Assembly: GCF_011045125.1 (NCBI RefSeq)
Contig: NZ_JAAKZF010000002.1
Span: forward strand, 124,001 to 188,000
DNA length: 64,000 nt
Direction of reading: 5' to 3'
From: Allomesorhizobium camelthorni
GTDB taxonomy: Bacteria; Pseudomonadota; Alphaproteobacteria; Rhizobiales; Rhizobiaceae
Numbering within the stretch: position 1 is the first letter of the stretch; each line of letters begins with the position of its first letter. Position numbers and translations under genes: made by a program. Under the pieces are notes generated by a model. It was not told where the DNA came from. It did not search any database and saw nothing but the letters and a program-made list of their open reading frames with translations. Below are positions 24,760 through 32,533 of the stretch, in pieces.

Positions 24760-26514
24760 TCAGCCCTGCTCCTGCAGCCGGCGCGCGATCGCCCGGTGCA
24801 GGTCGGGCGCCGCGGCAACCAGCGCCTTGGCCGCCTCCGATTGCGGATGGTCGAGCACCTCGCCGGTCGGGCCGCGTTCGACGATCTTTCCCTCATGCAT
24901 GATCATCACGTCATCGGTGATGGCTCGGGCGACCGTCAGATCGTGGGTGATGAACAGATAGGCGACGCCGAGGCGCTGGTTCAAATCGGCAAAGAGGTCG
25001 AGGATCTGCGCGCGGATCGAAACGTCCAGCGCCGAAACCGGCTCGTCGGCGACAACGAGCTTCGGTCTGGTGATGATAGCGCGCGCGATCGACAGGCGCT
25101 GCCGCTGGCCGCCTGAAAATTCGTGCGGATATTTGTCCATGTCGTCGGCGCGAAGGCCGACTTCGCGCAAGGCGGCGGCCACCATCTCGCGCCGCTCGGC
25201 CGCGCTAGGCTGCTTTTCCAGCAAATGCAGGGGTTCGGAAACCAGCCGTTCGACTTTGTGGCGCGGATTGAACGAGCCGTAAGGGTCCTGGAACACCACC
25301 TGCATGTTGCGCCGTGCCGGCTTGAGCGTGGCCTCGTCCTTGCCGGTCAGCGTCTCGCCCATGAAACGGATCGCGCCGCCGGTCGGCCTGTCCAGCGCCA
25401 GGATCATGCGGGCGAGCGTCGATTTCCCGCAGCCCGAACGCCCGACAAGGGCGGTCGACTGGCCGGGCGAAATCGAGAACGACACGTCGTCCACAGCGCG
25501 AAAAGCCTCGGCCTTGCGGAACATCGACAGTCGCTGGCCGGGATAGGCGCGGGAGATGTTTTGGACGTCGAGCAGCGGTGCGCCTTTACCCTCCCCCTTG
25601 AGGGGAGGGTCGGCCAGTTCTGCTGGCCGGGGTGGGGGTCGTGAAGAATGCTCGGTTTGGGACGGATCGAGCGCTTCGTCTCCACCCCCACCCGTCGGCT
25701 CCGCCCACACCCTCCCCGCAAGGGGGAGGGCAAAGACGCGCCTTTCCGGCACATGCGTCGAAGCGAGTGCCAGTTGCCGCGTGTAAGGGTGCGCCTGCTT
25801 CGACAGCGTCAAAGCGGTTTCGCCCGTCTCCATCACCTCGCCATGGCGCAGGATGGTGATGCGGTCAGCCATTTGCGTTACGACCGCGAGATCGTGTGAG
25901 ATCAGCAGCAGGCCCATGCGGTTTTCGTCGACGAGATCACGCAGCAGTTCCAGGATTTGCGCCTGCAGCACGACGTCGAGCGCGGTTGTCGGCTCGTCGG
26001 CGATCAAAAGCTTCGGCTTCAGCGCGCAGGCGATGGCGATCACCACGCGCTGGCGCTGACCGCCCGACAATTGGTGCGGGTAGCGCGACAGCGGGAATTT
26101 CTGCTCGGGCAGGCCGACCCGATCCAGTATTTGCCGCGCGCGCTCCTCGGCATCGGCGCGGCTGGCTCCGGTGTGCCAGCGAATGCCTTCGGCGACTTGC
26201 TCGCCGATTGTCTTGACCGGGTTCAGCGCGGTCATCGGCTCCTGGAACACCATGCCGATGTCGTCGCCGCGCAGTTGGCACATCCGGTCCTCGGTGGCGG
26301 CGAGAATATCGATGCCGTCGAAGCTGACGCGGCCTTCGGCCCGGGCGGCGTTGGGCAGAAGCTGCATGACCGTCAGCGCCGTCATCGACTTGCCCGAACC
26401 GGATTCGCCGACCAGCCCCATCACCTCGCCGGCGTCGATGCTCAGGTCGATATCCCTGAGGATCGGCGTCTCGCCGATTTTGAGCGACAGGTTCTCGATT
26501 TCGAGCAGGCTCAT
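24760..26514 (-). CDS. fused dual ATP-binding subunit of a Dpp/Opp-type ABC transporter
   Basis: A 584-residue protein joining two ABC ATPases, as DppD and DppF in one chain. Domain 1 has Walker A GESGSGKS and signature LSGGQRQR. Domain 2 has Walker A GRSGCGKS and signature FSGGQRQR. It powers import of peptides or other di/oligomeric amino compounds through the two permeases upstream. The odd part is the linker: residues about 262-309 are encoded by a palindromic repeat of about 142 bases (25589-25730), giving an atypical Pro/Gly-rich stretch (EPTGGGGDEALDPSQ, RPPPRPAELADPPL) that lengthens the chain by about 45 residues without breaking the frame. Its start overlaps the end of the permease gene by 4 bases. 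Confidence 0.9.
   Translation of the reverse strand: MSLLEIENLSLKIGETPILRDIDLSIDAGEVMGLVGESGSGKSMTALTVMQLLPNAARAEGRVSFDGIDILAATEDRMCQLRGDDIGMVFQEPMTALNPVKTIGEQVAEGIRWHTGASRADAEERARQILDRVGLPEQKFPLSRYPHQLSGGQRQRVVIAIACALKPKLLIADEPTTALDVVLQAQILELLRDLVDENRMGLLLISHDLAVVTQMADRITILRHGEVMETGETALTLSKQAHPYTRQLALASTHVPERRVFALPLAGRVWAEPTGGGGDEALDPSQTEHSSRPPPRPAELADPPLKGEGKGAPLLDVQNISRAYPGQRLSMFRKAEAFRAVDDVSFSISPGQSTALVGRSGCGKSTLARMILALDRPTGGAIRFMGETLTGKDEATLKPARRNMQVVFQDPYGSFNPRHKVERLVSEPLHLLEKQPSAAERREMVAAALREVGLRADDMDKYPHEFSGGQRQRLSIARAIITRPKLVVADEPVSALDVSIRAQILDLFADLNQRLGVAYLFITHDLTVARAITDDVMIMHEGKIVERGPTGEVLDHPQSEAAKALVAAAPDLHRAIARRLQEQG
25589..25730. repeat. palindromic repeat element inside the ABC ATPase coding sequence
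   Basis: A nested set of hairpins lies within a gene: CCCTCCCC (25589-25596) pairs with GGGGAGGG (25602-25609), GGCCAG (25612-25617) with CTGGCC (25623-25628), and CCCTCCCC (25710-25717) with GGGGAGGG (25723-25730). In addition, a G-rich stretch after 25628 can pair with CCACCCCCACCC (25682-25693). A related copy lies between genes at 28354-28459. The element adds codons but no stop in the reading frame. Confidence 0.7.
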
Positions 26515-27383
26515 CGCTGCCGCCGCAATTTCGGGTCGAGCACGTCGCTGACGCCATCGCCGAGCAGGTTGAGGCCGAGCACGGTGATAACAATGGCGAA
26601 GCCTGGGAACAGCGCCAGATAAGGCGCGACCATCATCAGCGTCTGCGCTTCGAACAGCATGCGCCCCCAGCTCGGCATTGGCGGCTGTGCGCCGAGGCCG
26701 AGATAGGAGAGGCCCGCCTCGGCCAGAATGCCGAGCGCGAACTGGATCGTGCCCTGCACCAGCAGCAGGTTGGCGATGTTGGGCAGGATGTGCTCGACAG
26801 TGATCAGCGCCTTGCCCTTGCCGGCGGCGCGGGCGGCCAAAATGAATTCACGCGGCCAGATCGCGAGCGCGCCGGCGCGGGCGACGCGTGCGAAGACCGG
26901 TATGTTGAAGATTCCGATGGCGATGATGGCGTTGATCGCGCCGGGGCCGAAGATTGCGGTGATCATCACCGCCGAGAGCAAAGCGGGGAAGGCAAAAACG
27001 AGATCGTTGAAGCGCATGACCGCTTCGTCGACGAAGCCGCCGCGGGCGGCGGCCCAGCAGCCGAGCGGCACGCCGAGTCCCATGCCGATGCCGACCGCCA
27101 CCAGCGCTACCGCGATCGAGTTGCGCGAGCCAACCATGATCATCGACAGAACGTCGCGGCCGAACTGGTCGGTGCCGAAGAGATGTGTGGCCGAAGGCGG
27201 CTGCATGCGGTCGGCCACGATAAGCTTGGTCACATCGTAGGGCGTCCAGAAGAACGACAGCAGCGCCATGCCGGTTATCAGCGAAGTGATGGCGAAACCG
27301 GTGACAAAGGATCGGTTGGCGAAGGCTTTCGCGACGAAGCTGCCGAAGGTCTCGCGCTCGAATTCAGTCACAGGCAATGTCAT
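26511..27383 (-). CDS. ABC transporter permease, DppC type
   Basis: A 290-residue inner membrane permease of the Dpp/Opp class. The binding-protein-dependent transport signature is visible as RAAGKGKALITVEHILPNI, with an N-terminal helix (FVTGFAITSLITGMALLSFF) and at least five more helices. It carries the DppC-typical segment HLFGTDQFGRDVLSMI. The start overlaps the DppB-type gene by 4 bases and its end overlaps the ATPase start, a tight translational chain. Confidence 0.9.
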   Translation of the reverse strand: MTLPVTEFERETFGSFVAKAFANRSFVTGFAITSLITGMALLSFFWTPYDVTKLIVADRMQPPSATHLFGTDQFGRDVLSMIMVGSRNSIAVALVAVGIGMGLGVPLGCWAAARGGFVDEAVMRFNDLVFAFPALLSAVMITAIFGPGAINAIIAIGIFNIPVFARVARAGALAIWPREFILAARAAGKGKALITVEHILPNIANLLLVQGTIQFALGILAEAGLSYLGLGAQPPMPSWGRMLFEAQTLMMVAPYLALFPGFAIVITVLGLNLLGDGVSDVLDPKLRRQR

Positions 27384-28327
27384 TGTCGGATCCTCAACCG
27401 TGGATCGACGATCGCATAGGATAGATCGACCAGGAGATTGACGACGATCACGGTCGCGACCAGCAGCATGACGACGCTCTCCACGACGATGAGGTCGCGC
27501 TGGGTGATCGCCTGGAAGATCAGCCGGCCGAGGCCGGGGAGGTAGAAGACGTTCTCGATGATGATCGTGCCGGCGAGCAGGAAGGCGAATTGCAGACCAA
27601 GGATGGTCAGTACCGGGATCATCGCGTTGCGCAGCGCATGCCGCCAAAGCACATGGCTGCGCGGCATGCCCTTGGCGCGGGCGGTGCGGATATAGTCTTC
27701 GCCGAGCACTTCGAGCAGCGCCGAGCGAGTGACGCGGGCGAGGATAGCCGCCTGCGGCAAAGCGAGCGCCACGGCGGGCAGGATCAATGCCTTGGAGGCC
27801 GGCCAAAGTCCGGCGTTCCAGCCGGGAAAGCCGCCTGCCGGCACGAGCCGCAGCCAGACCGCGAAAATATAGATGAGGATCAGCGCGAACCAGAAATTGG
27901 GTATGGCGACGCCGATCTGCGCCGCGCCCATAGAGAGCGTGTCGGCGGCGCTGCCGCGCCTTTGGGCGGAAAACACGCCGACCGGGATGGCGATGACGGT
28001 CGACAGAAAGAGCGCCATGAGTGCGAGCGGCAGCGAGACCACGACGCGTTCGGCGACAAGCTCGGCGACCGGGACCGAATAGGTGTAGGACTTCCCGAAA
28101 TCAAGCGTCAGCAGCCCACCAGCCCAGTCGAGATAGCGCAAAAGAATTGGCTGGTTGAGGCCCATCTGCTCGCGCAGCACCTGAACCGTCGCTTCCGAGG
28201 CATTCAAGCCGAGCATCAGCCGCGCCGGGTCGCCGGGCAGGATCTCCAGCACCGAAAATACCACGATCGACGCGACGACGAGCGTCAGCGCGCCGATGAG
28301 GAGGCGTTTGAGGAGGTAGGAGGTCAT
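27380..28327 (-). CDS. ABC transporter permease, DppB type
   Basis: A 315-residue permease starting MTSYLLKRLLIGALTLVVAS, the usual DppB opening. It has the EAA-like loop RTARAKGMPRSHVLWRHALR and a C-terminal NLLVDLSYAIVDPRLR motif. The ATG at 28327 is chosen because the upstream frame runs into the intergenic repeat element. It forms the channel with the DppC-type partner. The 139 bases between it and the binding-protein gene hold a palindromic repeat. Confidence 0.9.
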   Translation of the reverse strand: MTSYLLKRLLIGALTLVVASIVVFSVLEILPGDPARLMLGLNASEATVQVLREQMGLNQPILLRYLDWAGGLLTLDFGKSYTYSVPVAELVAERVVVSLPLALMALFLSTVIAIPVGVFSAQRRGSAADTLSMGAAQIGVAIPNFWFALILIYIFAVWLRLVPAGGFPGWNAGLWPASKALILPAVALALPQAAILARVTRSALLEVLGEDYIRTARAKGMPRSHVLWRHALRNAMIPVLTILGLQFAFLLAGTIIIENVFYLPGLGRLIFQAITQRDLIVVESVVMLLVATVIVVNLLVDLSYAIVDPRLRIRQ

Positions 28328-28353
28328 GGGGCAGGCGTCCGCATTGACGGTGC

Positions 28354-28459
28354 GGGGAGGGCGGGCCGCAGGGCTGAGTGAGGGTGGAGAAGGAAGAGCT
28401 CGACCTTGCGCCACCCCCACCCTGTCGCTGCGCGACGACCCTCCACGCAGGGGGGAGGG
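28354..28459. repeat. intergenic palindromic repeat, same family as the one inside the ATPase gene
   Basis: CCACCCCCACCC (28411-28422), a small hairpin GTCGC/GCGAC (28424-28436) and CCCTCC (28439-28444) facing GGAGGG (28454-28459) repeat the order seen at 25682-25730, with substitutions. GGGTGG at 28382-28387 and the G-rich 28354-28365 form the other arm. It lies between the binding-protein and DppB genes and would be in the operon mRNA, where it could lower expression of downstream genes or protect the upstream message. Confidence 0.65.
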
Positions 28460-28466
28460 TAAGCGC

Positions 28467-29945
28467 TCAATCCACCCATTTCACCTTGGTCAGGTCGTTC
28501 GCCTGGATGGGCGAGTTCGTCCACAGGCCTTCGACCTTGGCGTCCCAGATGCCGATCTTCGGCAGCTCGAAAAGGAAGCCGACGACCGCATCCTCGGCGA
28601 GGATTTTTTGGGCCTGGCCGTAGAGCTCCTTGCGCTTGGCCTCGTCGGAAGTGAGGTTCAACTCCTCGATGATCTTGTCGAACGCCGGGTTGTCGTACTG
28701 GAAATAGTAGCTGTCGCGCGAATAGATCTCGATGTCGTTCGGTTCGGTGTGGGACACGATCGACAGATCGTAGTCCTTTTCCGTGAACACCTGCTTCAGC
28801 CAGTCGGCCCATTCGACCGGGATGATCTCGAGCTCGATGCCGACATCGCGTAGCTGCGAGGCGACGATCTGGCCGCCGTCACGCGCATAGCCGACCGGGG
28901 GGAGCTTCAGCGTTGCCTTGATGCCGTTCTCGAAGCCGGCTTCCTTCAAGAGCGCCTTGGCCTTTTCGACATCGTGGGGGTAGGTCCCGGTCAGGTCGAC
29001 ATAGGCCGGGTTATGCGGAGCAAAGTGCGAACCGATCGGCACGCCGAAGCCGCCGGAAGCGCCGTCGATGATCGCCTTGCGGTCGATCGCGTGGGCGATG
29101 GCCTGGCGCACTTTCAGATTGTCGAAGGGCGGCCGCTTGTTGTTGGTGGACAGCACCGTCTCGCCTTCAGTCGAGCCGATCACCACCTTGAAACGCGGAT
29201 CGGCCTGGATTTGCGGCAGCGCATCGCCGAGCTGGAAGTTGGGCAGCGCCTGCACGTCACCCGAAAGCAGCGCCGGAATGGCCGCGGCGGCATCCGGGAT
29301 GATGCGGAACTGGGCCTTGTCGAGCGCGATCGGATCGCCCCAGTACCCGTCCGCCTTGACCAGCGTGATGGCCGAACCCTTGGCCCAGTTCTCGAATTTG
29401 AACGGGCCGGTGCCGATCGGCTTTTCCTTGTTGGTCGCGGCCGATTCTGGTGCCACGATCACTGCGTCGCCCCAACCCATATTATAAAGGAAAGAGCCTT
29501 GCGGGTTCTTCAGCGTGACTTTTACCGTGCTCGGGTCGACCACCTCGACCGTGTCGATAGCGGCAAACAGCGCCTTCTGCGCGTTCGTAGAATCTTCGGC
29601 GCGCGCGCGGTCGAGCGAGAATTTCACATCATCGGCGTTGAAGTCGCTGCCGTCATGGTATTTGACGCCGGGGCGGAGCTTGAAGGTGTAGATCTTGCCG
29701 TCGTCGGAAACGGTCCAGCTTTCGGCCAGCGCCGGCAGCACTTCGCCGCTCGGCCCGATGCGGGTAAGCCCTTCGAAGACGTTGGCGTAGAGAACCTCGT
29801 CGATCGCGGCGGCCGCGCCTGCGGTCGGATCGAGATGCGGCGGCTCCAGCGGGATCCCAAGCACCAGGTCGGTCCTGGCGGCCAACGCCGCGCTCGACGC
29901 CAGCGCCAGCACGCTCGCCGTGAGGATCGATTTCCAAACTTTCAT
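28467..29945 (-). CDS. periplasmic substrate-binding protein, peptide/nickel (SBP_bac_5) type
   Basis: A 492-residue secreted protein. The Sec signal peptide is MKVWKSILTASVLALASSAALA, with cleavage near AARTD. The family-5 hallmarks follow: NVFEGLTRIGPSGEVLPALAESW, FKLRPGVKYHDGSDFNADDVKFSL, and IGTGPFKFENWAKG. It captures the ligand for the Dpp-type importer encoded next to it. The ligand is unknown. Gene context with an M20 amidohydrolase and an exported amine oxidase suggests an N-acyl amino acid, a small peptide or an amine-containing compound. Confidence 0.9.
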   Translation of the reverse strand: MKVWKSILTASVLALASSAALAARTDLVLGIPLEPPHLDPTAGAAAAIDEVLYANVFEGLTRIGPSGEVLPALAESWTVSDDGKIYTFKLRPGVKYHDGSDFNADDVKFSLDRARAEDSTNAQKALFAAIDTVEVVDPSTVKVTLKNPQGSFLYNMGWGDAVIVAPESAATNKEKPIGTGPFKFENWAKGSAITLVKADGYWGDPIALDKAQFRIIPDAAAAIPALLSGDVQALPNFQLGDALPQIQADPRFKVVIGSTEGETVLSTNNKRPPFDNLKVRQAIAHAIDRKAIIDGASGGFGVPIGSHFAPHNPAYVDLTGTYPHDVEKAKALLKEAGFENGIKATLKLPPVGYARDGGQIVASQLRDVGIELEIIPVEWADWLKQVFTEKDYDLSIVSHTEPNDIEIYSRDSYYFQYDNPAFDKIIEELNLTSDEAKRKELYGQAQKILAEDAVVGFLFELPKIGIWDAKVEGLWTNSPIQANDLTKVKWVD

Positions 29946-30066
29946 TGAACCTACTCCCGTTCCCGAATTCCGGCTGGATAGAAGCGTTATTTGCCGCCGG
30001 AGTAAATCGCGTTTGTTGCGATGGGCGCACCTGAAGCCTAATCTTTTTCGCGCCAGGGCCGGGCGA

Positions 30067-31347
30067 TCATCGTGCCGCCGGTCCCCGCAGCAACAGGTTC
30101 AGGCCGATCGCCATGACCTTGGCCGATTCCACCATGTCGGCGATGCCCACCCACTCGTCCGGCCGGTGCGCCAGGTCCAGAATGCCCGGCCCATAGGCGA
30201 TGCAGTCGTGCAGATGGCCGATACGCGAGACGTGCTTCTGGTCGTAGGTGCCTGGCGAAATCACGTAGTCGGGCTCCCGGTCGAAGACCTCGCGAATGCC
30301 TTGGGCCACCGCGGAGACGACCGGCGCGTTGCGCTCGGTCATCAGCGGCTGCACCTCCATGATGTCGCGGATGTCGTAGTCGAATTTCGGCCGGTCGCGC
30401 TTCAGCCGGTCGAGAATGGCCGTTACTTCACCTTTGACGTCGCCGATCTTCTCTTCCAGCAGGAAACGCCGGTCGATCGTCAGCCGGCACCAGTCCGGCA
30501 CGTTGGGCGAGGGCAGGCCGGGCCGGAAATCGTCGGTCTGGCCGCCATGGATGGAGTTGATGTTCATGGTCGACCGGCGCGCGCCCTCCGGCACGACGGG
30601 CATGCGCGTCTGCTTGCGGTCGAGTGCGGGAAACAGATCCTTCTCGAACGCCTCGAGCACGGCGCCCATGTGGCGCACCGCGCAGTCGCCGAGGAACGGC
30701 ATCGAGCCGTGCGCGATTTCCCCCTTCGTTTCGATCTCGGCCCACCACACGCCGCGGTGACCGAGGCAGATGCGATCCTTGTTCAAGGGTTCGGGGATGA
30801 TGACATGGTCGACCTTAGGCTTGGAAAAATAACCTTTGCCGGCCAGATAGGCGACGCCGCCGAAGCCGCCCGATTCCTCGTCGGCAGTACCGGAAATCTC
30901 GATCGCGCCGGGAAAATCGGGATAGACGTCCATGAACGCCTCGGCGGCGATGATGGACGCCGCAAGCCCACCCTTCATGTCGCAGGCGCCGCGACCATAA
31001 ACCCTGCCGTCCTTCACTACGCCGGCGAACGGGTCGACCGTCCAGCCTTCGCCCGCCTCGACAACATCGATATGCGAGTTGAAATGCACCGTCGGGCCGC
31101 GCGTACGACCGTCGAAACGTGCGACGACATTCATCCGCGGATAGCGGTCGGTGTCGCCCGGCGTCCCTTCGGCGCGGATGAATTCGACGCCGAAGCCGCG
31201 TTTCTTCAGGCGCGCGCCAATATATTCGGCACAGGGCCGGTATGCGTCGCCGGGCGGATTGATCGTCGGAAAACGGATCAGGTCGGCCGTGAGCGCGACC
31301 AGGTCGTCGACCCGCTCGTCGATGGTTTCGAGAAGCTTTTCATACAT
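30067..31347 (-). CDS. M20-family ArgE/DapE-type deacylase
   Basis: A 426-residue zinc-dependent amidohydrolase. Metal ligands are visible: His/Asp in HFNSHIDVV, Asp in YGRGACDMKGG, Glu-Glu in TADEESGG, and His in ILDLAHRPDEW. The TINPPGDAY opening and VVPEGARRSTMNINSIHGGQ lid segment fit the ArgE/DapE/succinyl-DAP desuccinylase group. No export signal is present, so it acts in the cytoplasm, probably removing an acyl group or splitting a dipeptide brought in by the adjacent transporter. It is in the same direction as its neighbours, 121 bases before the binding-protein gene. Confidence 0.88.
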   Translation of the reverse strand: MYEKLLETIDERVDDLVALTADLIRFPTINPPGDAYRPCAEYIGARLKKRGFGVEFIRAEGTPGDTDRYPRMNVVARFDGRTRGPTVHFNSHIDVVEAGEGWTVDPFAGVVKDGRVYGRGACDMKGGLAASIIAAEAFMDVYPDFPGAIEISGTADEESGGFGGVAYLAGKGYFSKPKVDHVIIPEPLNKDRICLGHRGVWWAEIETKGEIAHGSMPFLGDCAVRHMGAVLEAFEKDLFPALDRKQTRMPVVPEGARRSTMNINSIHGGQTDDFRPGLPSPNVPDWCRLTIDRRFLLEEKIGDVKGEVTAILDRLKRDRPKFDYDIRDIMEVQPLMTERNAPVVSAVAQGIREVFDREPDYVISPGTYDQKHVSRIGHLHDCIAYGPGILDLAHRPDEWVGIADMVESAKVMAIGLNLLLRGPAAR

Positions 31348-31455
31348 GTATGCAATGCCGACCCGGAATTGTGGAACGAGCTGCAGTTTAGGTATCCCCG
31401 CAACGAAGTCGAGGGAGGCAGCCTGCCGTCCACCGCGCAGCGGCTTCGTACGGCT

Positions 31456-31953
31456 CTAGGGCCGGACCGCCGTCACCTCGATTTCGACGAGAAAGCCTGG
31501 ATTGGCGAGGCCGGCGACCTGCACCACCGACCGCGCCGGCAGATTGGGCTGGGCCTCCGTGCCGAACAATTGCGTATAGCCTTCCATGAAGCCGCCAAAG
31601 TCCATCTTGCCGTCCTTAGCCGGATCGCCGACCAGGAATACCTGCATCTTTACCACGTCGCTCATCTTGAGGTCGAGCCTCGTCAATGTCGCCTCGATCG
31701 ACTTGAACACCGATTCGGTCTGGGTCTTGGTATCGCCATAGGCCGCCACCGTGTTCTTGTCGGCCGCTTCATCGGTGACCGAAGGGACCGCGCCGCTGAC
31801 ATAGACAGTGGTCTTGCCGGCCGGAATCTCGACTGCCTGCGCGATCGGGAAATCGGAATCGGGAATCTTGTGGCGTATGACATCCTGCGCCAAGGCGCTT
31901 GCCGTCATCATCATTCCAGCCACAAGGGTGGCGGTGATCCGCAATCCGTTCAT
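31456..31953 (-). CDS. exported RidA-family protein
   Basis: A 165-residue RidA fold protein with a clear Sec signal peptide (MNGLRITATLVAGMMMTASALAQ), cleaved near ALAQ-D. The mature part has TTVYVSGAVPSV, DLKMSDVVKMQVFLVGD and, unlike the other RidA of this window, keeps the catalytic arginine (NLPARSVVQVAG). RidA enzymes hydrolyse imines and enamines to oxo compounds and ammonia. A periplasmic location is unusual for the family. It sits 74 bases downstream of a cytochrome c gene and about 580 bases from a Tat-exported amine oxidase, so its likely job is to clear the imine that enzyme makes. Confidence 0.88.
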   Translation of the reverse strand: MNGLRITATLVAGMMMTASALAQDVIRHKIPDSDFPIAQAVEIPAGKTTVYVSGAVPSVTDEAADKNTVAAYGDTKTQTESVFKSIEATLTRLDLKMSDVVKMQVFLVGDPAKDGKMDFGGFMEGYTQLFGTEAQPNLPARSVVQVAGLANPGFLVEIEVTAVRP

Positions 31954-32027
31954 TTCTTTCTCCTTTTATACGCTGGTGGCGAACCGACCAGCCTCGCCAA
32001 GATGATGGTCGAGGCCGAAGCCGGGAC

Positions 32028-32483
32028 TTATCTGACGTCGGCGACGTCCTGGGCCGTCACGGGGTCATCCTTGTAGTTGTTGCCAAAATGGGTCCGCACA
32101 TAGTCGACGACGGCGGCAACCTGCTCGTCGCTCATCATCTGGCCGACCGGCGGCATACCTTTCAGCCCTTGCACCACGACAGAGACCGGGTAGCCGCCGG
32201 CTTCCAGGTTCTCGTTCTTGGCGAGAGCCGGGTATTTGCCGGCGCCGACCGCGCCCTGGCCCTCGCCCATATGGCAGGCCTGGCAGACGCTGGCATACAG
32301 CGCCGCGCCGGTCTCTTCCGAAAAGTTCGACGTATCGCTGAGCGTCGGTTCGGCCGAATCCAGCGGCTGGTCCTCAGCGACGGCTTTCGATTCCTGGGCG
32401 AGCGTTCCCGACGTGGCCAGGGCGAAGGTAGTCAGCGCCGCCACGCCGACGAGGCCGGGGGCTCGAAACAACCGTTTCATCAT
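32028..32483 (-). CDS. exported monohaem c-type cytochrome
   Basis: A 151-residue class I cytochrome c. The signal peptide runs to about LATSGTLAQ, an acidic linker follows (DQPLDSAEPTLSDTSNFSEE), then one haem site VCQACHMGEG and a likely Met ligand in LKGMPPVGQMMSDEQ. It should carry electrons in the periplasm. It lies 50 bases downstream of the flavin amine oxidase gene. NicA2 and related flavin amine oxidases are known to pass electrons to a cytochrome c rather than to oxygen, so it is a good candidate for the electron acceptor of this oxidase. Confidence 0.88.
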   Translation of the reverse strand: MMKRLFRAPGLVGVAALTTFALATSGTLAQESKAVAEDQPLDSAEPTLSDTSNFSEETGAALYASVCQACHMGEGQGAVGAGKYPALAKNENLEAGGYPVSVVVQGLKGMPPVGQMMSDEQVAAVVDYVRTHFGNNYKDDPVTAQDVADVR

Positions 32484-32533
32484 GACGATATTCCTCGCGA
32501 GATTGAGGGGATGGGGATGATCCGACATGGCGG

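Noticed and set aside
25589-25730. CRISPR-like or transposon-end interpretation of the hairpin repeat
   Set aside because: There is no regular spacer pattern, transposase gene or target duplication. The structure is a nested palindrome.
24760-26514. Two ATPase genes joined by an assembly error
   Set aside because: The frame is continuous, dual DppD-DppF fusions are common in Rhizobiales, and only the repeat-coded linker is odd.
29920-32076. 718-codon plus-strand open frame
   Set aside because: It is antisense to the M20 deacylase and exported RidA, both of which have clear motifs. Its own product shows none.
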